Under the pieces are notes generated by a model that saw only the letters and a program-made list of their open reading frames with translations, was not told where the DNA came from and searched no databases. A program made the position numbers and the translations under genes. 64,000 bases of DNA from Lentisphaerota bacterium (lineage in GTDB: Bacteria > Verrucomicrobiota > Kiritimatiellia > UBA8416 > JAIOPI01): positions 124,001-188,000 of the forward strand of contig JAIOPI010000031.1 in assembly GCA_021413965.1 (NCBI GenBank), read 5' to 3'. Shown here one piece after another: positions 54,817-63,216 of this stretch. How positions within the stretch are numbered: the first letter of the stretch is position 1; each line of letters starts with the position of its first letter.

Positions 54817-56979
54817 ATGCAAAGACGTGATCAGACGATCGTTCAGGCCTTGGACTGGTGTCACGCGACGAGTCACGAGGTGCGCGGGAGCCGGACGTAT
54901 CAGCATCAGTTGCTTGACTGGATGGAGGGAGCGGTGGACGCGGCCGGTGCGCTGGCGCTCGCCCGCCTGGCCCCGGAGCGCTGGCCGGACGTTTGTCGCG
55001 AGTCGCGCCGTCGATTGATGATATCGCTGGGCCTGGAGCCGCTGCCTGCTCGAACGACCCCCCTCGTGACCGAGCACGTGGGGGGCACGGATGCCGCGGC
55101 CTACCGCCTCGAGCGGCTGGTGCTGGAGCCTCGCCCGGGCTTTCGGATGCCGGTACACGTCTATTCGCCGCTTACGGGGGCCGGCCCATTTCCGGCCGTG
55201 TTGTATTCACCCGGTCACTGGATGGTACACGGCAAGACGGAACTGATGATTCAGAGTTTTTGCATCGGACTGGCCCGTTTGGGGTTTGTCGTGATGACGT
55301 TCGATCCCATTGGACAAGGCGAGCGCGGCGCCACCTTTGTCGACCATGGGCGGCGCGATTTGCTTCTGCTGGGACTGTCCCAGGAGGGGCTCATGGTTTG
55401 GGAGAGCATGCGTGCGGTGGATTACCTGCTGAGTCGCCCGGACGTGGATGGTGCGCGGATCGGGATGACGGGCGCGTCTGGCGGGGGACTCAATACCCTG
55501 TACACCTGTGCGGCGGATGAGCGCATTGCGGTCAGCGTGCCGGTCTGCTACGTGACATCGTTCAGCCGTTTCCTGCTCGCCATGCGCGGCCTCAATTGGA
55601 ACAACGTGAATGACCTGTGCAACCAGGTGCCGAATGTGGTGCGTGATTTGGAGACGGGCGGATTGTGCGGGTTGATTCATCCCCGCCCGCTGTTGATCAT
55701 CAACGGCACGGAGGATCCGCAATTCCCGGTCGATGGTGCCGAGCAGGTGGTCGCGTCGGTGCGTGGGCTCTACGCCGGGGAGTCCGCGGCGCGCTTGCGC
55801 CTGGCCGCGGTGAAGGCGGGGCACGGATATGACCGCGCCATGCGGGAGGCCGCGTATGGCTGGTTCAGCCGCTGGCTCGCGGGGGGTGGGGACGGCAGCC
55901 CGGTTTCGGAGGGCGACGTCGTGACGACGCCGCCGGAGTCCGCCTCCCTGCGCTGCTTCCGCGGCGGGCAGCACATCCGCTCGTGGAACGCCATTCGCGC
56001 GTTGGCCAGGACGCGCGGGAGCGAGCGGGTGAAGGCAAGCGGTTCTGATCCGATACTGTTATCCGGGTCAGGGGCTGGTGCCGTGATGGCCTTTCGCTCG
56101 CGACTGGCGGACTGCCTGGGACTGGATGGTCATGTCCTCGAGGCGGCGGTTTGCCACGGGACGCGCGAGGCCGAGGCGGGGAGGGCGGAACGGCACCTCC
56201 TGGCTCCGGAGCCGGGAATCGTGACGCCGGCGTTTGTGGTGCGTCCGACGGCGCCTGCGAGCGGCGTGCTGATACATATGGCGGATGAGGGGATGGTGGA
56301 TGGGCTGTGGAGTGAGGTGGCCACCGAGGCGGCGGCGAATGGCATGCTGGCACTCGCGGTGGATGTGCGTGGCGTGGGCGACGTGACGCCCCTGCCACCG
56401 CCACAGCAGACCGTGGCGACGGTGGAAGGCACGCTCATCATGCGAGACACGCAACCGGGTGACACACTGGAGTTTGAGGCAGCCACGGATGCGATCATGC
56501 TTGGCCGTCCGTTGCTTGGGTTGCGGGTGCGAGATATCCTGCATGCCGTGCGGTATGCTGGCGGGTTGGCGCCAGACGCGCCGGTCACGCTGGTGGGGTC
56601 GGGGCCGGCGTGCAGCCTGGTTGCCCTTTACGCCGCCGCCCTGAGCGACACCATCAATTGCCTTGTGTTGGATCGTCTGCTCCCGAGCTATCAGCTGCTG
56701 GTGGAGGAGGACGAACAGGACTTCCCGATGTCGGCCTATGTATTCGACATCCTGGGCGCAGGGGATGTGCCACTGGCGCTGGCAAGCATCGCACCGCGCC
56801 GTGTCACGATCACGCGCCCGCTTGGTGCCCGTTTGCAGGCCCTGGGTATGATGCAGGCAACTGCCGTGCTGCAGCCCGCGCTGAACGTGTTCTCAGGGCG
56901 GGGAGTCCCGCCACCGGGTCTGTATGCGGATGTGCCTCCAGATTGGCGCACGGCCGGGCTCTTTGTCTCGCGACCGTGA
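54817..56979 (+). CDS. Tandem alpha/beta-hydrolase (acetyl xylan esterase-like)
   Basis: A 720-residue protein with start ATG 54817 after GGGAG. The first hydrolase domain (residues 75-370) has the nucleophile S221 in GASGGG, acid D300 in NGTEDP, and H336 in AGHGYD, a full catalytic triad of the acetyl xylan esterase/BAAT type. The second domain (about 440-720) keeps the fold (VTLVGSGPACSLVALYAAAL) but has no serine at the nucleophile elbow, so it is probably structural or binding. It has no signal peptide. It stands opposite the glycosidase operon and probably deacetylates oligosaccharides. Confidence 0.85.
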   Translation: MQRRDQTIVQALDWCHATSHEVRGSRTYQHQLLDWMEGAVDAAGALALARLAPERWPDVCRESRRRLMISLGLEPLPARTTPLVTEHVGGTDAAAYRLERLVLEPRPGFRMPVHVYSPLTGAGPFPAVLYSPGHWMVHGKTELMIQSFCIGLARLGFVVMTFDPIGQGERGATFVDHGRRDLLLLGLSQEGLMVWESMRAVDYLLSRPDVDGARIGMTGASGGGLNTLYTCAADERIAVSVPVCYVTSFSRFLLAMRGLNWNNVNDLCNQVPNVVRDLETGGLCGLIHPRPLLIINGTEDPQFPVDGAEQVVASVRGLYAGESAARLRLAAVKAGHGYDRAMREAAYGWFSRWLAGGGDGSPVSEGDVVTTPPESASLRCFRGGQHIRSWNAIRALARTRGSERVKASGSDPILLSGSGAGAVMAFRSRLADCLGLDGHVLEAAVCHGTREAEAGRAERHLLAPEPGIVTPAFVVRPTAPASGVLIHMADEGMVDGLWSEVATEAAANGMLALAVDVRGVGDVTPLPPPQQTVATVEGTLIMRDTQPGDTLEFEAATDAIMLGRPLLGLRVRDILHAVRYAGGLAPDAPVTLVGSGPACSLVALYAAALSDTINCLVLDRLLPSYQLLVEEDEQDFPMSAYVFDILGAGDVPLALASIAPRRVTITRPLGARLQALGMMQATAVLQPALNVFSGRGVPPPGLYADVPPDWRTAGLFVSRP

Positions 56980-57139
56980 CAAGGGGCGAGACCGGGGCGA
57001 GACAAGGGGGTGCGGCTGGCGGGGCGCAGACATCCTTCTGCCGATACATTCCGCTCACTATGAAGTGCTTGCGGAAGTTCGAGCGCCAGGCAGCACATGC
57101 GGCTTTGGACTTGGCACGTCTGCTGCTTACTACAGATCA

Positions 57140-57274
57140 CTGACCGAGACCGGTTTGGTAGGAGAGGTCCCACGCCGATAATACTGGCGGGGTAACCAAA
57201 GAAACCTTACTAGTCGAAGGCCGAGTGAAGGCGGAAAGCCAGGAGTCGCTTGCGATTCTTGGCTTTTTGCTTTT
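57140..57274 (+). ncRNA. Candidate structured small RNA
   Basis: The 339-bp gap between the esterase and the flavin-binding gene has no supported ORF. On the plus strand 57140-57225 folds into a helix with GGTTT/AAACC outside and GGTCCC-CGCC/GGCGGGG-CC inside around a GATAATACT loop, then CTTAC/GT-g-AAG, and ends in the strong terminator at 57235-57274. A weak promoter (TTGGAC 57105-57110, 17 bp, TACTAC 57128-57133) would start it near 57140. It matches none of the RNA families I can check by eye (5S, SRP, RNase P, tmRNA, common riboswitches). Confidence 0.4.
57235..57274 (+). terminator. Strong intrinsic terminator
   Basis: A 14-bp stem (two G-T wobbles) with a CTTG-type loop spans 57235-57266, followed by TTTTGCTTTT-type T-tract to 57274. 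It is oriented to stop rightward transcription, of either the esterase (255 bp upstream) or the candidate small RNA. Confidence 0.85.
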
Positions 57275-57318
57275 CCGGAATCGAACGCCCGCAGTTGCCA
57301 CGGCGTACGGGGAGGGTC

Positions 57319-57777
57319 TCAGGCCGGTCCGGTGGTGGGCTTCAAGATGGTGACCTCTTCGAAACGCGTCACGAGGCGATACTCGCTGACGTCGACAGTT
57401 GCGAATCGGCAATCCACGTCCGACAAAAACACCTCGAGAGACGGATGTCGGTCGAGCAGTCGGGCGCGCGAATCTGGGGCGGGATGACTGGTTGCCACGG
57501 ACGCCGAGCCTATGACCGTAATGGCAATGGCGTCCCGATAGTCGGCGATGGAGTTCGACCGGTTGTCGATCAGCAAGGATACGTGAGGGTTGGCCTTCAG
57601 ATTGTCGAACTTGCGGGTCCCGGCGCGTGTCGGGAAGAGGATCTGTCGCAGGTCCGGCAGCGCGACAAAGGCGACGAGACTGGTGTAGGGGTGGCCCAGC
57701 CCTTGGGTTGCCAGCACAGCAAAGCGCTGCTCGGCACACACCCTACGCAATTGTGTCCATGCAAGCGGCAATTCCAT
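57319..57777 (-). CDS. Pyridoxamine 5'-phosphate oxidase-like flavin-binding protein
   Basis: A 152-residue protein with a split-barrel FMN-binding fold: AVLATQGLGHPYTSLVAFV near the N-terminus, KFDNLKANPHVSLLIDNR in the middle, and a C-terminal beta region with FLSDVDCRFATVDVSEYRLV. The family includes PNPOx, nitroreductase-like and F420 or heme-binding proteins; no specific substrate can be named. An inverted repeat with arms AGGACAC (57806-57812) and GTGTCCT (57845-57851) lies just upstream. Confidence 0.78.
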   Translation of the reverse strand: MELPLAWTQLRRVCAEQRFAVLATQGLGHPYTSLVAFVALPDLRQILFPTRAGTRKFDNLKANPHVSLLIDNRSNSIADYRDAIAITVIGSASVATSHPAPDSRARLLDRHPSLEVFLSDVDCRFATVDVSEYRLVTRFEEVTILKPTTGPA

Positions 57778-57849
57778 GGCGGCAATATGGATGAAGCGCG
57801 GTGCCAGGACACTAAGAATCGGTTCTAGGGGGATCGCGCGTGGGGTGTC

Positions 57850-59160
57850 CTAGCGGGCCATGGCACCGGCCGAGACGTAGCGCAGCGCAGCTTGCAGGAT
57901 GGCGACAGGAAGGTCGGGAGCGGTGCAGCGGCGTTTGGCGGCGAGGGCGGCGGCCATGCCGGCGGCTTCGCCCACGGCCATGGCCGTGGCCGTGACGCGG
58001 AAGGAACTGGCGGCGCGCTGGGTTCCCGACAGGCAGCGCCCGGCCACGAGCAGGTTCAGCACGCGGCGCGGGAGCAAGGCGCGGTAAGGGATGTCATACG
58101 GGCCGGGATACAGGGGCGGTTCGCGGCTGGCAGATCCTTCTGTCGCGCGGTTGGAGTGAAGGTCGAGGTACCAGGCGCCCGTGGCGATGGCATCGTCGAA
58201 TCGCCGCTGCGCCTGAATATCGTTCGCGGTCAGCACGTAGCGTCCCACGATGCGACGCGTTTCGCGCACGCCGATGTACGGGCCGCTCGTGATCAGGTAT
58301 GCCTTGCGAAACGCGGGCACCTTCTCCTTCCAGCGTTCGAACATGACCTGGGCGTCGGCACGCCCCTGGATTTCGGCGCGGGTGAGATCCGCGGCATCCG
58401 CGCCGTTGCCAGGGACGCGCACGGCGTGGACGTAGGCTTCGTTGGGCGCAAAGGGGTGTGAAAAGCCAGGGCCGTAGAAAACCGGCAGTTCGCCGCGGTC
58501 GAGTGCACGCCGGCACTCCCGCCGCGCCGCCTGCTCAGCGGCGGCTGTCCAGCGTGCCACGTTGCCAATGCGAAAATGCAGGGTCATGGGCTGCGTCGGT
58601 GCCGTCAGTTCCGTCCGTGCACCGGCGAAATGCGCCACATCCGCGTCTCCGGTGGCGTCGATAACCTGCCTGGCCTGAATGGCCACGAGCCCGTCCTTGT
58701 TGGCGACCAGCACGCGCTGTATGCGACCGCTCTTGACGGAGGCTTCGCAGACGGACGAGTGATAGAGCACATGGACGCCGGCCGCGAGCAGAGCGCGGTC
58801 CAGAATCACCTTCAGCGCTTCGATGTTGCGCACGAAGGCGGTCTTGTGGGGCCAGTAGACGCACGTGGGATCGAAGTCGAAAATGGTTTGTGCATCCGGC
58901 GGGCAGATGCGCATTGTCGCGGCCAGTTCGCGCGCGACGCCGGTCGTAACCAGTTTGCCGGACACGGAGTCCGCGATGCCGTCCAGGAAGGGCAGGCCCA
59001 CGCACGTCATGATGCCCCCGGCAAAGGGGGCGCGTTCGACGAGGGTCGTGTGGGCGCCTTGTCGCGCGGCGGCCAGGGCCGCGGCAAGTCCGGCGCAGCC
59101 GGCACCGCACACGAGCACGTCGGTTTTGATCACGCGGGCGACCGTCGTGGTGATCGTCAT
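57850..59160 (-). CDS. FAD-dependent oxidoreductase (FAD_oxidored family)
   Basis: A 436-residue flavoprotein. The dinucleotide-binding motif GAGCAG is at 19-24 (LVCGAGCAGLAAA) with ERAPFAGG as the ribose-binding acidic end, VIDATGDADVAHFAGA in the middle and NLLVAGRCLSGTQRAASSFRV at the C-terminus. This layout matches the FAD_oxidored branch common in polysaccharide and inositol clusters. It starts 4 bp after the dioxygenase gene. It probably oxidises a sugar or alcohol released by the neighbouring enzymes. Confidence 0.88.
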   Translation of the reverse strand: MTITTTVARVIKTDVLVCGAGCAGLAAALAAARQGAHTTLVERAPFAGGIMTCVGLPFLDGIADSVSGKLVTTGVARELAATMRICPPDAQTIFDFDPTCVYWPHKTAFVRNIEALKVILDRALLAAGVHVLYHSSVCEASVKSGRIQRVLVANKDGLVAIQARQVIDATGDADVAHFAGARTELTAPTQPMTLHFRIGNVARWTAAAEQAARRECRRALDRGELPVFYGPGFSHPFAPNEAYVHAVRVPGNGADAADLTRAEIQGRADAQVMFERWKEKVPAFRKAYLITSGPYIGVRETRRIVGRYVLTANDIQAQRRFDDAIATGAWYLDLHSNRATEGSASREPPLYPGPYDIPYRALLPRRVLNLLVAGRCLSGTQRAASSFRVTATAMAVGEAAGMAAALAAKRRCTAPDLPVAILQAALRYVSAGAMAR

Positions 59161-59164
59161 GGTG

Positions 59165-59992
59165 CTAGAATCCCAACTTCCTTTCGGCTTCCGGTCCGGC
59201 CTCTTCGACGCTGAGGTGTTGACGATTAAGGCGGCCGAACCGGGCGGTGGGCAGCATCCCGTGGGGATTATGATGAAAACGGTCGGCGCCGCGGCACATG
59301 TAAATCCGGAAGTGAGGATTTACGGAGAGGTCGCATTTCACATTTGTTCCGGAATAGCGCATGGTCAACCCCACGCGCCGTCGGTCCGAATGGTTGGCCC
59401 CGGACCCATGCACGATGCGGTCATCATGCAGCGACATGTGGCCAGCCTTGAGTTCCAGCGGCACGGCGACATCTTCGCGAAACTGGCCGCGCTCGAGTTC
59501 CAGCGTGAGCACGGAATCGGTTTGCGTGGAGCGCTTGTGCTGCATGAGTCCGGCGAGATGGGATCTGGGGATGACCTGCATGGCCGCGTTGGTGCGGTCA
59601 CTGTCGAGGAACGCCAGCCAGACCGTCACCGTGTTGTGAGGGGCAAGCGGCCAGTAGTAGGCATCCTGGTGCCAGCCCACGATGTCGCGGGATTGCGGCT
59701 CCTTGATGAAAAAGTTCGATGCCCACAAGTAGAAATCGGGGCCGATGAGATCCTCGACGTAGTTGAGGATCTGCGGGTGCATGCAGACGTCGTAGAGCCA
59801 ACGGCTGGCCTCGTGCCATTCGCGAATCTCCTTGGCGCCTTCGCCGGGCTCCAGGAGGTGCATCAACTCGCCGAGATCGGCATTAAGTTTGCGGGTTTCG
59901 GCCGCGTCGAAAACGGCCGGCAGCCCAATCAGATAACCTTCTTCGCGGTACGCGCGCACCTGTTCCGGTGTGAGACCATTCAAGGCTGCCAT
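59165..59992 (-). CDS. Phytanoyl-CoA dioxygenase (PhyH) family protein
   Basis: A 275-residue Fe(II)/2-oxoglutarate-dependent dioxygenase. The iron ligands H108 and D110 (WHQDAYYW) and H195 (RIVHGSGANHS) and the 2-oxoglutarate arginine in RRRVGLTMRY are in place. PVC genomes carry many such genes with unknown substrates; here the gene lies 4 bp from an FAD oxidoreductase in a glycan or organic-substrate cluster. Confidence 0.9.
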   Translation of the reverse strand: MAALNGLTPEQVRAYREEGYLIGLPAVFDAAETRKLNADLGELMHLLEPGEGAKEIREWHEASRWLYDVCMHPQILNYVEDLIGPDFYLWASNFFIKEPQSRDIVGWHQDAYYWPLAPHNTVTVWLAFLDSDRTNAAMQVIPRSHLAGLMQHKRSTQTDSVLTLELERGQFREDVAVPLELKAGHMSLHDDRIVHGSGANHSDRRRVGLTMRYSGTNVKCDLSVNPHFRIYMCRGADRFHHNPHGMLPTARFGRLNRQHLSVEEAGPEAERKLGF

Positions 59993-60094
59993 GGTTGCCC
60001 GCCCCCCTTCGGATTAAAGCGTGACTGCGGCGTGCGTGCAACGGGAATCGCGAATGTCGCGCTCTTCCACCGGTATGGGCCGGGCGTGTCGCCG

Positions 60095-60865
60095 TTAGCC
60101 CAGGTGGCGACGGAAGAATCCGTGAAAGGCGTCAAGGCCACCGAGTGGCTCGCCGGGGCGGGTCACCCTCTCCAGGCCGGTGTGCGGTTCGTCGGGTACG
60201 ATGTGGCACTCCACGGAGACGCCGGCCGCCGCCAAGGCGTTACGGAAGAGCAGGCTTTGGTTGGGAGGGACCACGACGTCCATTTCGCCATGTGTCAGGC
60301 AGAAGGGCGGTGCGTTGCCGTGAATGTGTGTGATGGGTGAGGAATCCCGCATGGCATGCGCCATCTCTTCGGGAATGCCGCCGACCAGAGCCGAGACATT
60401 TCGGCGATACTGCGGGCAATCCCGCAGCCACTGCGGAACATCGTAGACGCCGCAGACCGGGAGGACGGCGCGCAGTGAATAGGCGGGAGACGGTTCCCGC
60501 GTGGCGATCAGGCCGGCCAGCGCCGCCAAGTGACCTCCCGCCGAGGTTCCAGTCAGTCCAAGTCGCTGCGGATCGGCGCCGAACTCGGGGCCGTGAGCGC
60601 CGACCCAATCAAGAGCGGCGAGGGTATCGTCGCACTGGGCGGGGTGGGGGGCGGTAGTGGCCAGACGGTAATTGGGCAACACGGCGACGTAGCCCAGCGC
60701 GTTCAGGATTTCAGCGTAGGGCCGCAGGTGGTCCTTCTGGCCCTCGACCCAGCCACCGCCATGGAGGACGACGACGACGGCGAAGGGGCCACTCCCCGCG
60801 GGTGCAAACACGTCGAGCGTCCCGCGATCGTGATCGGCGCGATAGGCAATGTCGTAGACGGGCAT
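60095..60865 (-). CDS. Alpha/beta-hydrolase, BD-FAE-like
   Basis: A 256-residue esterase with HGGGW (35-39) at the oxyanion hole and GTSAGG with S108 as nucleophile; the acid is in THGEMDVVVP and the histidine in DEPHTG. The sequence fits the BD-FAE/esterase D-like group acting on carbohydrate esters. No signal peptide. It is 102 bp upstream of the PhyH gene on the same strand. Confidence 0.87.
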   Translation of the reverse strand: MPVYDIAYRADHDRGTLDVFAPAGSGPFAVVVVLHGGGWVEGQKDHLRPYAEILNALGYVAVLPNYRLATTAPHPAQCDDTLAALDWVGAHGPEFGADPQRLGLTGTSAGGHLAALAGLIATREPSPAYSLRAVLPVCGVYDVPQWLRDCPQYRRNVSALVGGIPEEMAHAMRDSSPITHIHGNAPPFCLTHGEMDVVVPPNQSLLFRNALAAAGVSVECHIVPDEPHTGLERVTRPGEPLGGLDAFHGFFRRHLG

Positions 60866-60970
60866 AGTTGCCAGCTTAATTCATCCCGCGACCGGGATCA
60901 GCGCGAGCCCGGCCGCGGTGAGCGCGTTGAACACAGTCAAGACGAGAGGGTTTGGTACACGCCGGCTCTC

Positions 60971-61951
60971 TCAGTCCGCCAGCACGCAGGCGAAGACCAG
61001 CGGTGCGACGATCGTGGCATCCGACTCGATGATGAAGCGTGGCGTGTCGATCGAAAGCTTCTCCCACGTAATCTTCTCGTTCGGGACGGCACCGGAGTAG
61101 GATCCGTAGCTCGTGGTGGAGTCGCTGATCTGGCAGAAATATCCCCAGAGCGGGATGTCCTCACGCTGGAGATCCTGGCGCATCATCGGAACCACGCAGA
61201 TGGGGAAGTCACCGGCGATGCCGCCGCCGATCTGGAAGAACCCGACGCGTCGCGCCTTGGCCTGCGCTTCGTACCACGCCGTGAGTGCGACCATGTACTC
61301 GATGCCCGTTCGAACGGTGTGCACGTTCTTGATTTCGCCCGTGATGCAATGCGAGGCGTAGATGTTGCCACAGGTTGAATCTTCCCAGCCCGGCACGAAA
61401 ATCGGGATGTTCTTCTCGGCCGCCGCCACCATCCAACTGTCCTTCGGATCGATCTGGTAGTGCTGCTTGAGGACGCCGCTGCGGATGATGCGGTAGAGAA
61501 ACTCGTGCGGGAAATAGCGTTCGCCCTTGCGATCCGCATCGGTCCAGGCTCCGAGCAGCGCGCCTTCGATGCGGCGGATGGCTTCCTCCTCCGGGATGCA
61601 GGTGTCCGTGACGCGGTTGAGATGGCGCTCCAGCAGCACCTGTTCGTCTGCGGGGGTCAGGCTGCGATAGTGGGGCACGCGCTCGTAGTGGTTGTGGGCG
61701 ACGAGATTGTAGATGTCTTCCTCGAGATTGGCGCCCGTGCAACTCACCGCATGGATCTTGCCCTTACGGATCATCTCCGCAAGCGAGACCCCAAGCTCCG
61801 CGGTACTCATGGCCCCGGCCATGGCCAGCAGCATGTGGTTGCCGTCGGCAAGAAACTTGCGGTACGCCTCGGTGGCGTCCACCAGCGCGGCGGCGTTGAA
61901 ATGGCGGTAATGCTGGTGCACAAAGGCGCGGATCGTATTGCTGTCCTGCAT
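60971..61951 (-). CDS. Deoxyhypusine synthase-like protein
   Basis: A 326-residue protein starting at ATG 61951 after AGGAGG. It has the DHS fold signatures: TGANLEEDIYNL, NIPIFVPGWEDSTCGNIYAS, GFFQIGGGIAGDFP, ISDSTTSYGSYSGA and PNEKITWEKL. The lysine that carries the covalent butylimine intermediate is K298 in WEKL, aligned with K329 of the human enzyme (WGKI). Bacteria have no eIF5A, so this enzyme is likely to use another acceptor (for example putrescine, giving homospermidine). A near-consensus promoter lies upstream. It is divergent from the HDAC-like gene. Confidence 0.88.
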   Translation of the reverse strand: MQDSNTIRAFVHQHYRHFNAAALVDATEAYRKFLADGNHMLLAMAGAMSTAELGVSLAEMIRKGKIHAVSCTGANLEEDIYNLVAHNHYERVPHYRSLTPADEQVLLERHLNRVTDTCIPEEEAIRRIEGALLGAWTDADRKGERYFPHEFLYRIIRSGVLKQHYQIDPKDSWMVAAAEKNIPIFVPGWEDSTCGNIYASHCITGEIKNVHTVRTGIEYMVALTAWYEAQAKARRVGFFQIGGGIAGDFPICVVPMMRQDLQREDIPLWGYFCQISDSTTSYGSYSGAVPNEKITWEKLSIDTPRFIIESDATIVAPLVFACVLAD

Positions 61952-62012
61952 GTGTCGGTCCTCCTGCTGCGAGTTGGGTGCCGTGGCGCGATTTGCCCAC
62001 CTTGGCGCGCGC

Positions 62013-62041
62013 ATCATAGGGGGTAATCGGGGAGGCGTCAA
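62013..62041 (-). promoter_or_regulatory. Near-consensus promoter for the DHS-like gene
   Basis: On the minus strand TTGACG (complement of 62036-62041), 17-bp spacer, TATGAT (complement of 62013-62018). Predicted leader about 55 nt with AGGAGG 8 nt before the ATG. No comparable promoter is visible for the divergent HDAC-like gene. Confidence 0.7.
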
Positions 62042-62131
62042 AAGACGAGTGCGACTCGCGGCCACCTTTTTGCAGCCTGTTGAGGGAAATGCGGCTTGCA
62101 ATTTCGGGACACTGATTGGACCTTGCACGCT

Positions 62132-63106
62132 ATGACACTTTCCGGGACGCCCGTATTGCCCACCGGCCTGATGACCGACCCGTCCTACGCGGAGCACAAC
62201 CCGCAGAGCTGGCACCCCGAGTGCCCGGCGCGTCTGCAGGCGGTGCAGGAGGGCATCGCGCGCGTCGTGCCGGCGGAGCGACTGCTGCCCATTGACGCGC
62301 GTGCGGCGACGATCGATGACCTCCAACTCTGCCACTCCTCCTCCTATGTGGAACTGGTGCAGGAGGAAATCGCGGCCGGCTACGGGACGCTCAGCACGGG
62401 CGATACGGATGTGGGCCGGATGTCCTATGACGTGGCGCTGCGAGCCGTCGGCGGAACGTTGGCGGCCGTGGATGCGGTGTTTGCGGGGAAGGTGAAAAAT
62501 GCCTTCTGCGCGTTGCGCCCCCCCGGGCATCACGCCTCGGGCGACCGCGGCATGGGATTTTGCATCTTCAATAATGTGGCGATTGCGGCCCGCTATGCCC
62601 AGGTGCGCTATGGCATCGGACGGGTGCTGATTGTGGATTGGGACGTGCATCACGGGAATGGGACGCAGGACATCTTCTACGAGGATCCGACGGTCTTCTA
62701 TTTCAGCAGCCACGAGTGGCCGCTGTATCCGGGGACCGGGGCGCCGCTCGAGCGCGGGCAGGGGGCGGGCAAGGGCACGACGATGAATTGCATCTTCCCG
62801 GCGGGTACCGATGGGAGTGACGTCATCTTTGCCTTCCGCGAGAGGCTCGTTCCGGCGATGGATGAGTTCGAGCCCGAACTGGTACTTATTTCCGCCGGCT
62901 TCGATGCGCGCAAGGATGATCCCATCAGCAACATGGCGCTCGAGGATGCCGATTTCGCCACGCTCACGCGCGTGGTCATGGGCATTGCGGACCGCTCGGC
63001 TCATGGCCGCGTGGTTTCCGCGCTCGAAGGCGGCTATGGGCTCCCCGGGCTTGCTTCCGCGGCCGGACAGCACGTGCTGGCACTGACGGAATTGAACGGG
63101 GCCTGA
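62132..63106 (+). CDS. Class II histone deacetylase / acetylpolyamine amidohydrolase-like protein
   Basis: A 324-residue zinc amidohydrolase. The charge-relay histidines are H133-H134 (RPPGHHA), zinc ligands D171 and H173 (DWDVHHGNGTQD) and D258 (SAGFDA), and the catalytic tyrosine Y302 (LEGGYGL). The sequence sits with class IIb/HDAH enzymes, some of which deacetylate polyamines rather than proteins. Proximity to the DHS-like and pot genes favours a polyamine substrate. The start is uncertain because no good SD precedes it; M14 (MTDPSY) is an alternative. Confidence 0.88.
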   Translation: MTLSGTPVLPTGLMTDPSYAEHNPQSWHPECPARLQAVQEGIARVVPAERLLPIDARAATIDDLQLCHSSSYVELVQEEIAAGYGTLSTGDTDVGRMSYDVALRAVGGTLAAVDAVFAGKVKNAFCALRPPGHHASGDRGMGFCIFNNVAIAARYAQVRYGIGRVLIVDWDVHHGNGTQDIFYEDPTVFYFSSHEWPLYPGTGAPLERGQGAGKGTTMNCIFPAGTDGSDVIFAFRERLVPAMDEFEPELVLISAGFDARKDDPISNMALEDADFATLTRVVMGIADRSAHGRVVSALEGGYGLPGLASAAGQHVLALTELNGA

Positions 63107-63163
63107 GCCGGAGCGATGCAGGAGGCCGGCGCGTCGCGCTCGCCTGTGATGGCATCGCGGCTC
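63105..63163. repeat. Intergenic inverted repeat after the HDAC-like gene
   Basis: Arms GAGCCG-ga-GCGATGC and GCATCGCGGCTC (63152-63163) pair apart from a small bulge and enclose a GC-rich stretch. No T-tract follows, so terminator function is uncertain. Confidence 0.35.
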
Positions 63164-63216
63164 CGGTCTCCCGAAAGGTTGCCGCCGGGGCCGAAACTCC
63201 GTACGGTACGCCCGTC

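Noticed and set aside
57043-57200. 5S rRNA-like words (CATTCCG...CGGAAGTTCGAGC and CCGATAATACTGG) in the gap after the esterase
   Set aside because: The order matches 5S rRNA but the spacing is about 85 nt too long and the outer stem does not form; no 23S or 16S gene is near.
57806-57851. Inverted repeat AGGACAC...GTGTCCT upstream of the flavin-binding gene
   Set aside because: Short arms and long loop; could be an operator but there is not enough support to list it as one.
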